Assembly (NCBI GenBank): GCA_041669745.1
Contig: JBAYAO010000044.1
Coordinates: 1-10,936, forward strand
DNA: 10,936 nt
From: JBAZDV01 sp041669745
Lineage (GTDB): Archaea > Thermoplasmatota > Thermoplasmata > Methanomassiliicoccales > Methanomethylophilaceae
Direction of reading: 5' to 3'
Shown here: positions 1 to 6,276 of the stretch, one piece after another
How the letters are laid out: each line of letters begins with the position of its first letter
Numbering within the stretch: position 1 is the stretch's first letter
Notes under the pieces: model-generated
The model's input: only the letters and a program-made list of their open reading frames with translations
Databases searched by the model: none
What the model was told of the DNA's origin: nothing
Made by a program: the position numbers and the translations under genes

Positions 1-205
1 GAGAGCTCGGGCAAGGGCCCAGAAACGACACAGTCTCGGTTAAAGGATGATCTGTTGACAGTGACATTCCCGAGGATTTGGTGAAACGGCGACTCCCCAT
101 CGGAGCAAACCCATACAGCCGGGGTGATGGCCCACGGACCGGCGGGTAGGGTGCATTAGTTGAATGTCGCCTGAAACAGAAGGGGGGCTACTACTCTCAC
201 CTGAC
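1..205 (+). ncRNA. rnpB: RNase P RNA, 3' part (5' end outside window)
   Basis: This is the catalytic RNA of ribonuclease P, which trims 5' leaders from tRNA precursors. Several conserved blocks appear in the expected order. An AGAAACGACAC segment near 21-31 matches the CR-II region. GGTGAAACGGCG at about 81-92 matches CR-III. A CUCC...GGAGCAA...CC segment at about 94-115 closely resembles the E. coli sequence at the same place. GGGTAGGGTGC at 144-154 and TTGAATG at 160-166 follow. AACAGAAGGGGGGCTA at about 175-190 matches CR-V, the 3' strand of the P4 core helix. CR-I and the 5' strands of P1-P4 lie before base 1, so the gene is cut by the window edge. The 3' end is placed by analogy with E. 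coli, about 30 nt after the CR-V start, and is uncertain by about 10 nt. A pyrimidine-rich stretch follows. Confidence 0.9.
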
Positions 206-220
206 ACTTGTGGCCAGATG

Positions 221-235
221 TCTAAAAATTTACAT
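221..235. repeat. 15-bp direct repeat, copy 1
   Basis: The 15 bases TCTAAAAATTTACAT occur here, just after the predicted rnpB 3' end, and again unchanged at 369-383 on the same strand, 148 bp apart. An exact 15-mer repeat within a 400-bp AT-rich spacer is unlikely by chance. No open reading frame or transposon lies between the copies, so the function is unknown. Confidence 0.6.
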
Positions 236-290
236 TTTAGTCATCTTGAGTTCTCGTGTTTAGAATCCTTTTACTTCCTCTTGCTTTTCC
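235..290 (+). terminator. Probable T-rich termination region of rnpB
   Basis: Archaeal RNA polymerase terminates at U-rich stretches without needing a hairpin. Downstream of the RNase P RNA the + strand turns pyrimidine-rich, with TTTT at 235-238 and a run of T-rich segments at about 267-290. No strong stem-loop is seen. The assignment rests on composition and position only. Confidence 0.4.
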
Positions 291-368
291 AATATAATCC
301 ATGCTTACATAACACATTTTTTACTCATAAAAAACTGCCATCGGTGGAACCTGCAATATCTATCGCAA

Positions 369-383
369 TCTAAAAATTTACAT
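369..383. repeat. 15-bp direct repeat, copy 2
   Basis: This is the second exact copy of the 15-mer at 221-235. Flanking bases differ between the copies, so the shared segment is limited to these 15 bases. Confidence 0.6.
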
Positions 384-581
384 GATGACTCAATAGGTTT
401 CTCAAATATTCGGGCGTAATTAGTCTCAGTCCTTACACTTTCTTGCCTTCAGTGGTTTATCTGAACATGCAAGATTGTCTCAGTGATAGAGTTTGATATT
501 TAATTCTATTGTAATGGATATGCATCTGCGGTCGAATATACTGGACGCAAATTACATCAATCTTTGGATTTTTTGCCATAG

Positions 582-588
582 TTTAATA
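582..588 (+). promoter_or_regulatory. Candidate TATA box for the HAD gene
   Basis: TTTAATA lies about 21-27 bases before the ATG codons at 606 and 612. Archaeal transcription normally starts about 25 bases after the TATA centre, so the transcript would begin at or within a few bases of the start codon, giving a leaderless or near-leaderless mRNA. No good factor B recognition element is evident, so this is tentative. Confidence 0.4.
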
Positions 589-605
589 CGGATCACACCT
601 TTAGG

Positions 606-1292
606 ATGGCAATGAAAATGGATTCTAAATATCGTGCAATCGGTCTGGACATGGACGGTACGCTGTTGGATACCCATGTCGATTATGTTGAGATGGCAAA
701 CCTTGTCTTTGATCAGATGGTACGGATGGGCGTTCCTGAAAATGTCATCAAAAGAAAAGACGGCTTCAAATTCAATCTTGAATCAGGAACGAAGTATCTT
801 ATCGAGCAAAAAAGAGGCGACGAGATCCCCCTGATACATGAAAAGATCACCAAGGCCGCAAGGGATATAGAAATGCAGAATCTGGAGGAGGCGAGGCCTT
901 TTCCCGGTACTGTGGAGACACTGAAAAGATTCCGTGAGAAGAAATACGGAATCGGTGTTCTCACAAGAGGATGCAGGGAATATGCTGACGCCGCTCTTGA
1001 GTTCTGCGGAGTATCACATCTTATCGATGCCGTGATCGCAAGAGATGATTACTCTGAAAAAGAGGCCAAACCGTCACCGATAGCTATGTTACATCTAGCG
1101 GAGAAACTTGATGTTAAACCCGAAGAGATACTGTATGTCGGCGACCACGCCTTTGACTATAGGTGCGCACATGATTCAGGTGCAGGATTCATAGGTGTAT
1201 TGTCAGGCGTATTCGACATTGATGATTGGCATCGAATAGACAAGAACATAACGGTCATCGATTCCGTTCATGACCTTTATTTCATTGATTAG
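606..1292 (+). CDS. HAD-superfamily phosphatase (phosphoglycolate phosphatase-like)
   Basis: This is a haloacid dehalogenase-type hydrolase of 228 aa, a usual length for the Gph-like subfamily. All four HAD motifs are present: DMDGT with the nucleophile D15 and acid D17, the motif II threonine in LTRG (T120), the motif III lysine in KPSP (K155), and the acidic motif IV GDHAFD (D180, D184). The helical cap between about residues 22 and 100 is the C1 type. Such enzymes hydrolyse small phosphate monoesters in the cytoplasm; the substrate cannot be read from sequence. Three in-frame ATG codons (606, 612, 618) compete. An AGGATGG at 603-609 could act as a ribosome-binding site for 618, while the TATA-like element at 582-588 suits a leaderless start at 606 or 612. 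The gene ends in TAG, unlike the other protein genes here, which end in TGA or TAA. It stands alone on the + strand and converges with the flavoprotein gene. Confidence 0.85.
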   Translation: MAMKMDSKYRAIGLDMDGTLLDTHVDYVEMANLVFDQMVRMGVPENVIKRKDGFKFNLESGTKYLIEQKRGDEIPLIHEKITKAARDIEMQNLEEARPFPGTVETLKRFREKKYGIGVLTRGCREYADAALEFCGVSHLIDAVIARDDYSEKEAKPSPIAMLHLAEKLDVKPEEILYVGDHAFDYRCAHDSGAGFIGVLSGVFDIDDWHRIDKNITVIDSVHDLYFID

Positions 1293-1379
1293 ATCTTTCT
1301 TTGTAACACTTTTGTGCGATCCGGTTGCAACGACACCATGAATCCGCGGACCATGTGTCGATAAATAAGAATTGGAAGA

Positions 1380-1395
1380 TGGCAGTTTCCTGCCA
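1380..1395 (-). terminator. Hairpin in the convergent spacer, possible terminator
   Basis: On the minus strand TGGCAG and CTGCCA form a 6-bp stem closed by a GAAA tetraloop, 12 bases after the TAA of the flavoprotein gene, followed by moderately T-rich sequence. The spacer separates two convergent genes. Archaeal termination depends mainly on U-tracts, so the hairpin may instead be an mRNA 3'-end stabiliser. Confidence 0.4.
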
Positions 1396-1407
1396 AAGAT
1401 TAAAAGT

Positions 1408-3018
1408 TTATTGAGTTCCCTTGCCGTACTCTACGACTCTGGATTCTTCTTTCTCTTCTTCGAGAGTATCGTATCTGAACCTGTCAAGATTATCAGAGAA
1501 CGTAGTGTTTGCGGGCAACAGCTTTTTGATACCTTGCATCAGGGATCCGCCGACACCCATGAGATTCTTGCTCAATGATATTCCGAACCTGGTCTTCCCA
1601 CAGACCAGATGCCCGGGATTTATTACATCGTGCGGATCGAGAAAGGTCTTGAGATCTCTCATGAGCTCGGCCGCAGGACCCGCATCGTGGGTCGTATCGA
1701 GGTTCGATGCGAAGAACACACCGAAACCGAGCGAGCGCCCTCCGTACTTCTTGGCGACCTCACCCATATAGAAATTGTACGCGAATGCGGTCATGCCCAA
1801 CAAAGACTCGTCATCCTTGAAGTAGTATGGCATAAACATGGAAGTACTGCGATCGGCGATCATTCCGACTATTCCGCCGGCTTCCATCTTCATTACCTCA
1901 AAACCCTTGTAGCACTCGTCAACGAATTCCGCCCAATGACTGGTCTCTATGACGACTTCTGCAGGGATAGATCCCACACCGGCCTTGCGGACCCTGTACT
2001 CATAGCATCTCTCGTCCCATTCGTGGTTTGCAATCTCGCTCGAGACCTTCTTCCCGCCCGCTTCTTCAACGAATGAGTCTACGATCGATTCCTCGAGAGC
2101 GACGAATTCCGGCGCACCCTGGAATGTCACAAGGAATAGATTGTTCACATCCGGTGCATGGAGGCCCGCTCTTCTCTGGTTCTCAAAGTGATAGGAATCC
2201 GACCATGCGATGTGGAGGGGTTTCACGCTGGGATGACTGACGATCTTGTTTATCGGTCCAGCCATATCCTTTATGTTCTGGAAGTCGTACGCCACCGGCT
2301 TGATTACACCGATCGGATAGACCCTGAGTGTGACTGTTCCGATGATACCGAGCGTACCCTCGGCACCTCCGAAGAGCTGATTGAGGTTGTATCCGGACAT
2401 GTTGTTGCCGACTTTGTCGAACCCTGAAACAACGACTGTCCCATCTGAAAGAACGACCTCCATGTTGAGCACGTTGTCCCTTCCACTCCCATATTTGTAC
2501 CCTCCAGGACCGACACCGCTGGTGGACACCCAGCCTCCAAGTGTCGCAGACGGGAAACTCGATGGATATGAACCGACAAGGAGTCCTTCCTTCTCGCATG
2601 CTTCGATGACGTTCTTCCACGTGCAGCCGGCATCGGCCTTCACGCACATGTTGACCTTGTCGACGAAGTGTATCTTCCTCATCTTCGCGGACATATCCAA
2701 AAGGATCCCACCCGCGGTAGGCATCGATCCTCCGAGACCCCATGTCGAAGCCCCTCTCGGAGTAACCGCAACGCCGCTCTTGTATGCGACCATGGCGATC
2801 TGCGAAAGCTGTTCGACTGTTGACGGCCTGACGACAACATCAGGGAAATTATTGAACGCAAGACCTGCCTCCTTCGGGAGTGGTGCAAGGTCATGTCCGT
2901 ACAGCATTCTGTCCATTTCGCTCGTGTTGACGTTTTCTTTGCCGACGATTGCTTCGAGTTTCGCAATAATCTCCGGCGTTACTTTTCGTGATAGGTTCTC
3001 TGCCCCGTTCGATTTCAT
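1408..3018 (-). CDS. FAD-binding oxidoreductase, GlcD / D-lactate dehydrogenase-like
   Basis: This is a flavoprotein of the vanillyl-alcohol oxidase / PCMH family, 536 aa from the chosen start. The N-terminal FAD domain shows the typical opening PDVVVRPSTVEQL (about residue 59), the PRGAST pyrophosphate-binding loop (about 87), a glycine-rich ATLGGWVSTSGVG segment (about 158) and GGAEGTLGIIG (about 217). The C-terminal oxidase domain ends with the family hallmark FLDPHDVINPGHL (about 459-471), followed by a charged tail of some 65 residues. Family members oxidise 2-hydroxy acids such as D-lactate or glycolate; the substrate is not determined here. No cysteine-rich Fe-S domain and no HdrD/GlcF-like partner are present nearby. 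ATG 3018 is chosen because GGTGGAGGA (3026-3034) lies 7 bases before it; the upstream in-frame GTG at 3033 sits inside that site. The gene has its own promoter and is not part of the mmp operon. Confidence 0.85.
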   Translation of the reverse strand: MKSNGAENLSRKVTPEIIAKLEAIVGKENVNTSEMDRMLYGHDLAPLPKEAGLAFNNFPDVVVRPSTVEQLSQIAMVAYKSGVAVTPRGASTWGLGGSMPTAGGILLDMSAKMRKIHFVDKVNMCVKADAGCTWKNVIEACEKEGLLVGSYPSSFPSATLGGWVSTSGVGPGGYKYGSGRDNVLNMEVVLSDGTVVVSGFDKVGNNMSGYNLNQLFGGAEGTLGIIGTVTLRVYPIGVIKPVAYDFQNIKDMAGPINKIVSHPSVKPLHIAWSDSYHFENQRRAGLHAPDVNNLFLVTFQGAPEFVALEESIVDSFVEEAGGKKVSSEIANHEWDERCYEYRVRKAGVGSIPAEVVIETSHWAEFVDECYKGFEVMKMEAGGIVGMIADRSTSMFMPYYFKDDESLLGMTAFAYNFYMGEVAKKYGGRSLGFGVFFASNLDTTHDAGPAAELMRDLKTFLDPHDVINPGHLVCGKTRFGISLSKNLMGVGGSLMQGIKKLLPANTTFSDNLDRFRYDTLEEEKEESRVVEYGKGTQ

Positions 3019-3025
3019 TTGACAA

Positions 3026-3034
3026 TCCTCCACC
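3026..3034 (-). promoter_or_regulatory. Ribosome-binding site fixing the flavoprotein start
   Basis: GGTGGAGGA, a strong match to the archaeal anti-16S sequence, precedes ATG 3018 by 7 bases. It overlaps the alternative GTG at 3033 and so argues against that longer start. Confidence 0.75.
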
Positions 3035-3057
3035 CTTATTCCCTAAGCGCGGCTTAC

Positions 3058-3069
3058 TTACACGTGTAA
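3058..3069. promoter_or_regulatory. Perfect 12-bp palindrome, candidate operator
   Basis: TTACACGTGTAA reads identically on both strands. It lies 40 bases before the ATG of the flavoprotein gene and 12 bases after a TATA-like element, so it covers the expected transcription start. Such a placement suits a dimeric repressor that blocks initiation. No regulator gene is nearby and the cognate protein is unknown. Confidence 0.5.
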
Positions 3070-3080
3070 ATAGGATAATG

Positions 3081-3089
3081 CTTAATAAG
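3081..3089 (-). promoter_or_regulatory. Candidate TATA box for the flavoprotein gene
   Basis: On the minus strand CTTATTAAG follows a CGAAG segment that could act as a factor B recognition element. Starting 25 bases downstream, transcription would begin near 3058-3060, leaving a leader of about 40 bases that contains the ribosome-binding site. A second AT-rich segment (CCTATTTA) slightly downstream is an alternative. Confidence 0.45.
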
Positions 3090-3100
3090 ACTTCGGTCAG

Positions 3101-3106
3101 AAAAAA
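3101..3106 (-). terminator. T6 tract after the last operon gene
   Basis: Six consecutive T on the minus strand lie 18 bases after the stop codon of the DUF123 gene, preceded by a weak 4-bp GTCG/CGAC stem. A U-tract is sufficient for archaeal termination. It also sits just upstream of the promoter of the next gene, which fits an operon end. Confidence 0.5.
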
Positions 3107-3124
3107 GTCGCGGTGACGACACCA

Positions 3125-3550
3125 TCATTTTACGGGACCCGATTTGGTATACCTTACGAGTCCAGCAGACGCTATGAATCTCCGTTTCGACGACGTATCG
3201 ACCATGAACAGATGTGTCTCACACCGACAGTCAGAGCATCCGAATCCTTTCAACATCGGCATACATCCCGCCTTACCCGCCATCGATGACAGCATGCATT
3301 CCTGCACATAGTCGGGAAATGATTCATAGACCTCCATCCTGTCCGCAACGACCGTGAGCCTGTCTATGTGCCAATGCATGCTTTTACTCTTTGAAAGATG
3401 CCTCTCTATCCTTTGATCCAACCCGCCCATGGCACTCCCTATGTAACAGTACTCTCCGGATTTGAGGACAACGGGCCCCAGTGAACCTATGTTGACGCCT
3501 ACGTCCTCGTCGAATGACATGAAAACGGCATATGTGCCTTTACGGATCAT
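3125..3550 (-). CDS. DUF123 / GIY-YIG-type nuclease-like protein (COG1833)
   Basis: This small protein (141 aa) belongs to the archaeal DUF123 family, described as GIY-YIG or Uri-like endonuclease homologues. The first half has KGTY (residues 4-7) in place of GIY, then CYIGSA (35-40) as the YIG strand, and an arginine/glutamate helix QRIERHL (46-52). Family-specific elements follow: HWHID (59-63), E84-C85, and a cysteine cluster GFGCSDCRCETHLF (102-115) with C105, C108 and C110 that could bind a metal. GIY-YIG enzymes cut DNA, but a nuclease role for this family is inferred from fold. Its ATG overlaps the TGA of mmp7 by four bases (ATGA), so it is translationally coupled to the MCR-activation operon, where a nuclease is unexpected. 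A T6 tract follows the gene. Confidence 0.8.
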   Translation of the reverse strand: MIRKGTYAVFMSFDEDVGVNIGSLGPVVLKSGEYCYIGSAMGGLDQRIERHLSKSKSMHWHIDRLTVVADRMEVYESFPDYVQECMLSSMAGKAGCMPMLKGFGCSDCRCETHLFMVDTSSKRRFIASAGLVRYTKSGPVK

Positions 3551-4485
3551 TGTTCCGTGCCGTTAAGTCTGTCCATATCCTCTACCTCGGACCGTGTCTT
3601 TATGCGGATTAACGTGCTGCCGTCATTGATCTTGGATTCGGTTATCCTTGCTATATCCGTCAGTTTGCGCCCGTATATCTCCAGCGTGTTGAAGTAATCG
3701 ATGTTCTCGCCCAAGGGTATCTTGACCCTCAGACCATCCATGTGAAGGACAATCGGCGCCGGTCTTAGACTCATGTTGACTGGCTCATACTCTTCCAGAA
3801 GCTTCTTAAGCTCCGCTGGATGAACGAACAACGGATCCTCCTCCAGTATCTTCCTCTTGCTCCTGAGGACCTCATCGACCTTATCGGCTATCTCTTCTAG
3901 CTTCTTTCTTTCCTCTGTCGTCCGCATCCTTTCCGCTTTGCGGCCCACACCGGGAATTATGGCTTCACAGTCTCCATCTAAACCCTCGGGCATCGGACCG
4001 GTGACAAGGATCATAGGTATGCCGATGTCCTTGAACAGATCCCTCTTTGCCTCGATACATTGCTTGAAATTGCCCAGCATCAGGATCGCGGCGTCGTATT
4101 CCTCGATTATATCCATTTCCGTCTTAGATATCTGGGATGTGGCCTTGCCTCTGCCTCGGGCCAGACCCATCACGACGGATATCGACCCGTACTGTCTCAG
4201 CTGCTCTGCTATGTCACATATCGGATGGGGCATGTGATGTCTTCCGAGCGTACAGCCGACGACAGCGATCTCAGTTCCGGCCAAGGGAACGCTTTTCACC
4301 TCGCCTCCGATGGATTTGCACAGTACCTCCATCGCCGGTTTATCCTCCCCTGGTATGGACATGGTGACAGTGAGCATCTGTGAACTCCTGGTACTTTGGA
4401 GTACGACCCCGCCGACATCTTCTATCATCTCGTAGAGTTCGGCGGAACGGTATACTCCACCATCATACATCATGACCTCGAACAT
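3547..4485 (-). CDS. mmp7: Methanogenesis marker protein 7
   Basis: Mmp7 is found in methanogens and reported as a part of the ATP-dependent MCR activation complex. The 312-aa sequence has an N-terminal domain (about 1-70), then the core VVGCTLGRHHMPHPICDI (75-92), MGLARGRG (106-113), and LGNFKQCIEAK (137-147) followed by GIPMILVTGP (155-164). Cysteines at 56, 78, 90, 143 and 173 are candidate Fe-S ligands. The core aligns with McrC in the same operon: GRHHMPHPIC corresponds to GKRHITKPVC, and LGN with the following lysine is kept in both. The C-terminal region (about 185-312) is charged, with a probable helical stretch at 190-235. The start ATG shares one base with the mmp17 stop (TGATG). 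Reported structural work places complex iron-sulfur clusters in this assembly; which residues bind them cannot be decided here. Confidence 0.92.
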   Translation of the reverse strand: MFEVMMYDGGVYRSAELYEMIEDVGGVVLQSTRSSQMLTVTMSIPGEDKPAMEVLCKSIGGEVKSVPLAGTEIAVVGCTLGRHHMPHPICDIAEQLRQYGSISVVMGLARGRGKATSQISKTEMDIIEEYDAAILMLGNFKQCIEAKRDLFKDIGIPMILVTGPMPEGLDGDCEAIIPGVGRKAERMRTTEERKKLEEIADKVDEVLRSKRKILEEDPLFVHPAELKKLLEEYEPVNMSLRPAPIVLHMDGLRVKIPLGENIDYFNTLEIYGRKLTDIARITESKINDGSTLIRIKTRSEVEDMDRLNGTEQ

Positions 4486-5045
4486 CAGACTGCCCCCTTC
4501 ATACTGTCATGGACACGCTGTGCTTCCTCTTTCATCTCGGGTTTAACTATCTCTTCTGTGGCCAGAATGGTTATGACGCTGCCCTCGGATATGTTATGTC
4601 TGGCTTTGATACCTTCAGGCAATACCCTCCAAAGCGCACCGATCACTTCCTTCTTCGTCTCTTCACCGGTATCGACGACCATTTCGGATACCTCCTTTTC
4701 GTCACCGCCGTGGACCAGGATATCAAATCTTGTCTGCTGATCCACATTCGCCCTTCCATATCTTTTCCACAGCAGGGAGAGTATCTGTGGTGCGTATCTC
4801 TCATCGGAGATCGACATATGGAGTTCCGATCCTTCAGACCTGAAATCCGCCGCATCCGCAATCGTCTTTATACCTGGCTCATTGACAAGTTTCAATGAGA
4901 ATATGAACATCGGTATCTCGGGTTCAAGCACAAGTTTGACCTTCTCTATTATCTGTGCCTTGCCCACATCGTTCATTATGGTATCGAGCAAAGTCCTGTA
5001 GGCCTCATTACCGTACTCATCTGTGCCAGTTACCTCTATTTCCAT
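4485..5045 (-). CDS. mmp17: Methanogenesis marker protein 17
   Basis: Mmp17 is another methanogen-specific protein reported with McrC, Mmp7, Mmp3 and AtwA in the MCR activation complex. From the chosen start it has 186 aa. It contains no cysteine, so it cannot supply thiolate ligands for an Fe-S cluster and is more likely structural or a docking subunit. It is acidic, predicted soluble, without signal peptide or membrane segment. A longer frame reaches ATG 5090, but that would overlap mmp15 by 35 bases. ATG 5045 has a good GAGGT ribosome-binding site 7 bases before it and gives the N-terminus MEIEVTG. The G and A of the mmp15 TGA stop belong to that GAGGT, so the two genes are coupled without a coding overlap. 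The downstream gene mmp7 begins within the stop codon. Confidence 0.9.
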   Translation of the reverse strand: MEIEVTGTDEYGNEAYRTLLDTIMNDVGKAQIIEKVKLVLEPEIPMFIFSLKLVNEPGIKTIADAADFRSEGSELHMSISDERYAPQILSLLWKRYGRANVDQQTRFDILVHGGDEKEVSEMVVDTGEETKKEVIGALWRVLPEGIKARHNISEGSVITILATEEIVKPEMKEEAQRVHDSMKGAV

Positions 5046-5052
5046 ATCTTTT

Positions 5053-5057
5053 ACCTC
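5053..5057 (-). promoter_or_regulatory. Ribosome-binding site of mmp17, overlapping the mmp15 stop
   Basis: GAGGT precedes ATG 5045 by 7 bases. Its first two bases lie inside the mmp15 TGA codon (5056-5058). A ribosome terminating on mmp15 would therefore stop directly on the mmp17 initiation site. Confidence 0.7.
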
Positions 5058-6276
5058 AGAGGAATCCGGAACTAAGAAGCGCTCCTCCAACTGCCCCGAT
5101 ATATTGCGAATTCGGAGGAACGATCGGTTTGCTACCGAGGACCTCTCCTATCGCTTTGACCAATCCTGATATCAGGGATGTTCCGCCAACTTGAATGATC
5201 GGCATCCTCACATCGATCTCCTGAAGCTGCTGTTCGTAGACTTGCTCGGCGACAGAATGACATGCCGCTGCCGCCACATCTTCGAATGACTTGCCCGCAC
5301 CTAAAGACGTCACAAGGTCCTGGATACCGAAGATGGAACAATACGAGTTCATCTTTGCATTTCTCCAATCTCCTTTTTCGGCCAGGGCACCCAACTCGGT
5401 GACCTCTATCTTCAACCTCTTGGCCGTCATTTCAAGAAAACGTCCAGAGGCACCTGCACAGACACCACCCATAGTGAAATTATCCGGAACGCCGTCACGG
5501 ACCGTTATCGCCTTATTGTCCATTCCACCGATGTCGATTATCGTGGCTTCTCCGCGCTGCCTGTTGGCGAGCCAGACCGCTCCTTTGGAATTTGTCGTAA
5601 GTTCTTCCTGAACAAGTTTGGCACCGTAGTGCTCCCCTATAGTGAAACGTCCGTATCCGGTAGTGCCTATGGCTTCAATATCATTGAATTTGACACCCGC
5701 CTCCTTCATTGCCTCTTCAAGTACACTCTGTGCAGTCAGGACCACGTCCCCTGTGGGCGTCCACGCTTTTCCGATTATGACGTTGTCCTTCATTATCAAC
5801 GCTTTTGTCGTGGATGAACCCGAATCTATACCTGCCGTCAGACCCGTCTGCCTTTCTCTTGCCAAGAGCTCTTTTCTCGTCACCACGGTGACGAGCGCCT
5901 CCATCCTTGTGAGAAGCTGCGGCGCCTTCATCCTCTCAGTGAACGAATATGTGACAACAGGGAGCCTCGTGTGCTCCTGTATGTACCTTCTCAGCTCGTT
6001 TCTTACCAATGCACCCTCGGCACATCTGAAACAGGTGGTTATGAAGACCGCATCCGCGTCATACTTCTTGTCCGCCAACTGAACCGCCCTAGCGATCATC
6101 AGCTTTAGCTGCGAAGAATGCGGATTGAACCCGAACCTTTCCACGGCCTCGGCTATATCCGCCGCGGACACATCCGGATAGACTACTTTCGCACCGACGC
6201 TGCGTGCTGCCTTCTCTATCTCGTACTGGACACCGCTGTATTCCGTACCGCATGACAACTGAGCTATCTTGATCAT
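5056..6276 (-). CDS. mmp15: Methanogenesis marker protein 15, BadF/HgdC-type ATPase
   Basis: Mmp15 (406 aa) belongs to the BadF/BadG/BcrA/HgdC ATPase family, whose members use ATP hydrolysis to drive an electron to very low potential for reductive activation of a partner enzyme. An N-terminal domain (1-145) carries C9 and a CFRC pair (C82, C85). The ASKHA ATPase follows: phosphate-1 loop GIDSGSSTTKA (149-159), GTTGYGR (204-210), phosphate-2 IIDIGGMDNK (246-255), and the C-terminal adenosine region VGGTSL (363-368). The hallmark CAGASGRFLE (C273) and C313 in YCSIFG match in position the two cysteines that hold the subunit-bridging [4Fe-4S] cluster of HgdC. By analogy Mmp15 could feed low-potential electrons towards F430, but this is inference. 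GGAGG lies 7 bases before the ATG, which overlaps the mmp5 stop (ATGA). Confidence 0.92.
   Translation of the reverse strand: MIKIAQLSCGTEYSGVQYEIEKAARSVGAKVVYPDVSAADIAEAVERFGFNPHSSQLKLMIARAVQLADKKYDADAVFITTCFRCAEGALVRNELRRYIQEHTRLPVVTYSFTERMKAPQLLTRMEALVTVVTRKELLARERQTGLTAGIDSGSSTTKALIMKDNVIIGKAWTPTGDVVLTAQSVLEEAMKEAGVKFNDIEAIGTTGYGRFTIGEHYGAKLVQEELTTNSKGAVWLANRQRGEATIIDIGGMDNKAITVRDGVPDNFTMGGVCAGASGRFLEMTAKRLKIEVTELGALAEKGDWRNAKMNSYCSIFGIQDLVTSLGAGKSFEDVAAAACHSVAEQVYEQQLQEIDVRMPIIQVGGTSLISGLVKAIGEVLGSKPIVPPNSQYIGAVGGALLSSGFL

Larger units (their letters stand above)
206..605. other. Gene-free AT-rich spacer between rnpB and the HAD gene
   Basis: About 400 bases hold no convincing coding region on either strand and no recognisable tRNA or box C/D RNA. 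What can be named is a T-rich probable rnpB terminator on the left, a 15-bp direct repeat pair at 221-235 and 369-383, and a TATA-like element at 582-588 on the right. Composition is much more AT-rich than the flanking genes. The only short reading frame (164-373) begins inside the RNase P RNA and looks like no known protein. Confidence 0.6.

Noticed and set aside
164..373. Short + strand reading frame of 69 codons
   Set aside because: It starts inside the RNase P RNA, runs through the T-rich probable terminator, has low-complexity Phe/Leu-rich content and resembles no known family.
382..464. Possible box C/D guide RNA (ATGATGA at 382-388, CTGA at 461-464)
   Set aside because: The boxes are too far apart for an archaeal C/D sRNA, and no internal C' and D' boxes of good quality are found.
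525..560. GGTCGAAT segment resembling a tRNA T-arm
   Set aside because: It lacks the GGTTCGAATCC form, and no acceptor, D-arm or anticodon arm can be built around it.
2183..2966. Minus strand frames of 186, 109 and 95 codons within the flavoprotein gene
   Set aside because: They are out-of-frame readings of the same strand, Arg/Ser-rich and without motifs, while the main frame is continuous.
1609..3022. Several + strand frames (1609-2076, 2381-3022 and others) opposite the flavoprotein gene
   Set aside because: They are antisense shadows of a gene with intact family motifs along its full length; they lack ribosome-binding sites and recognisable domains.
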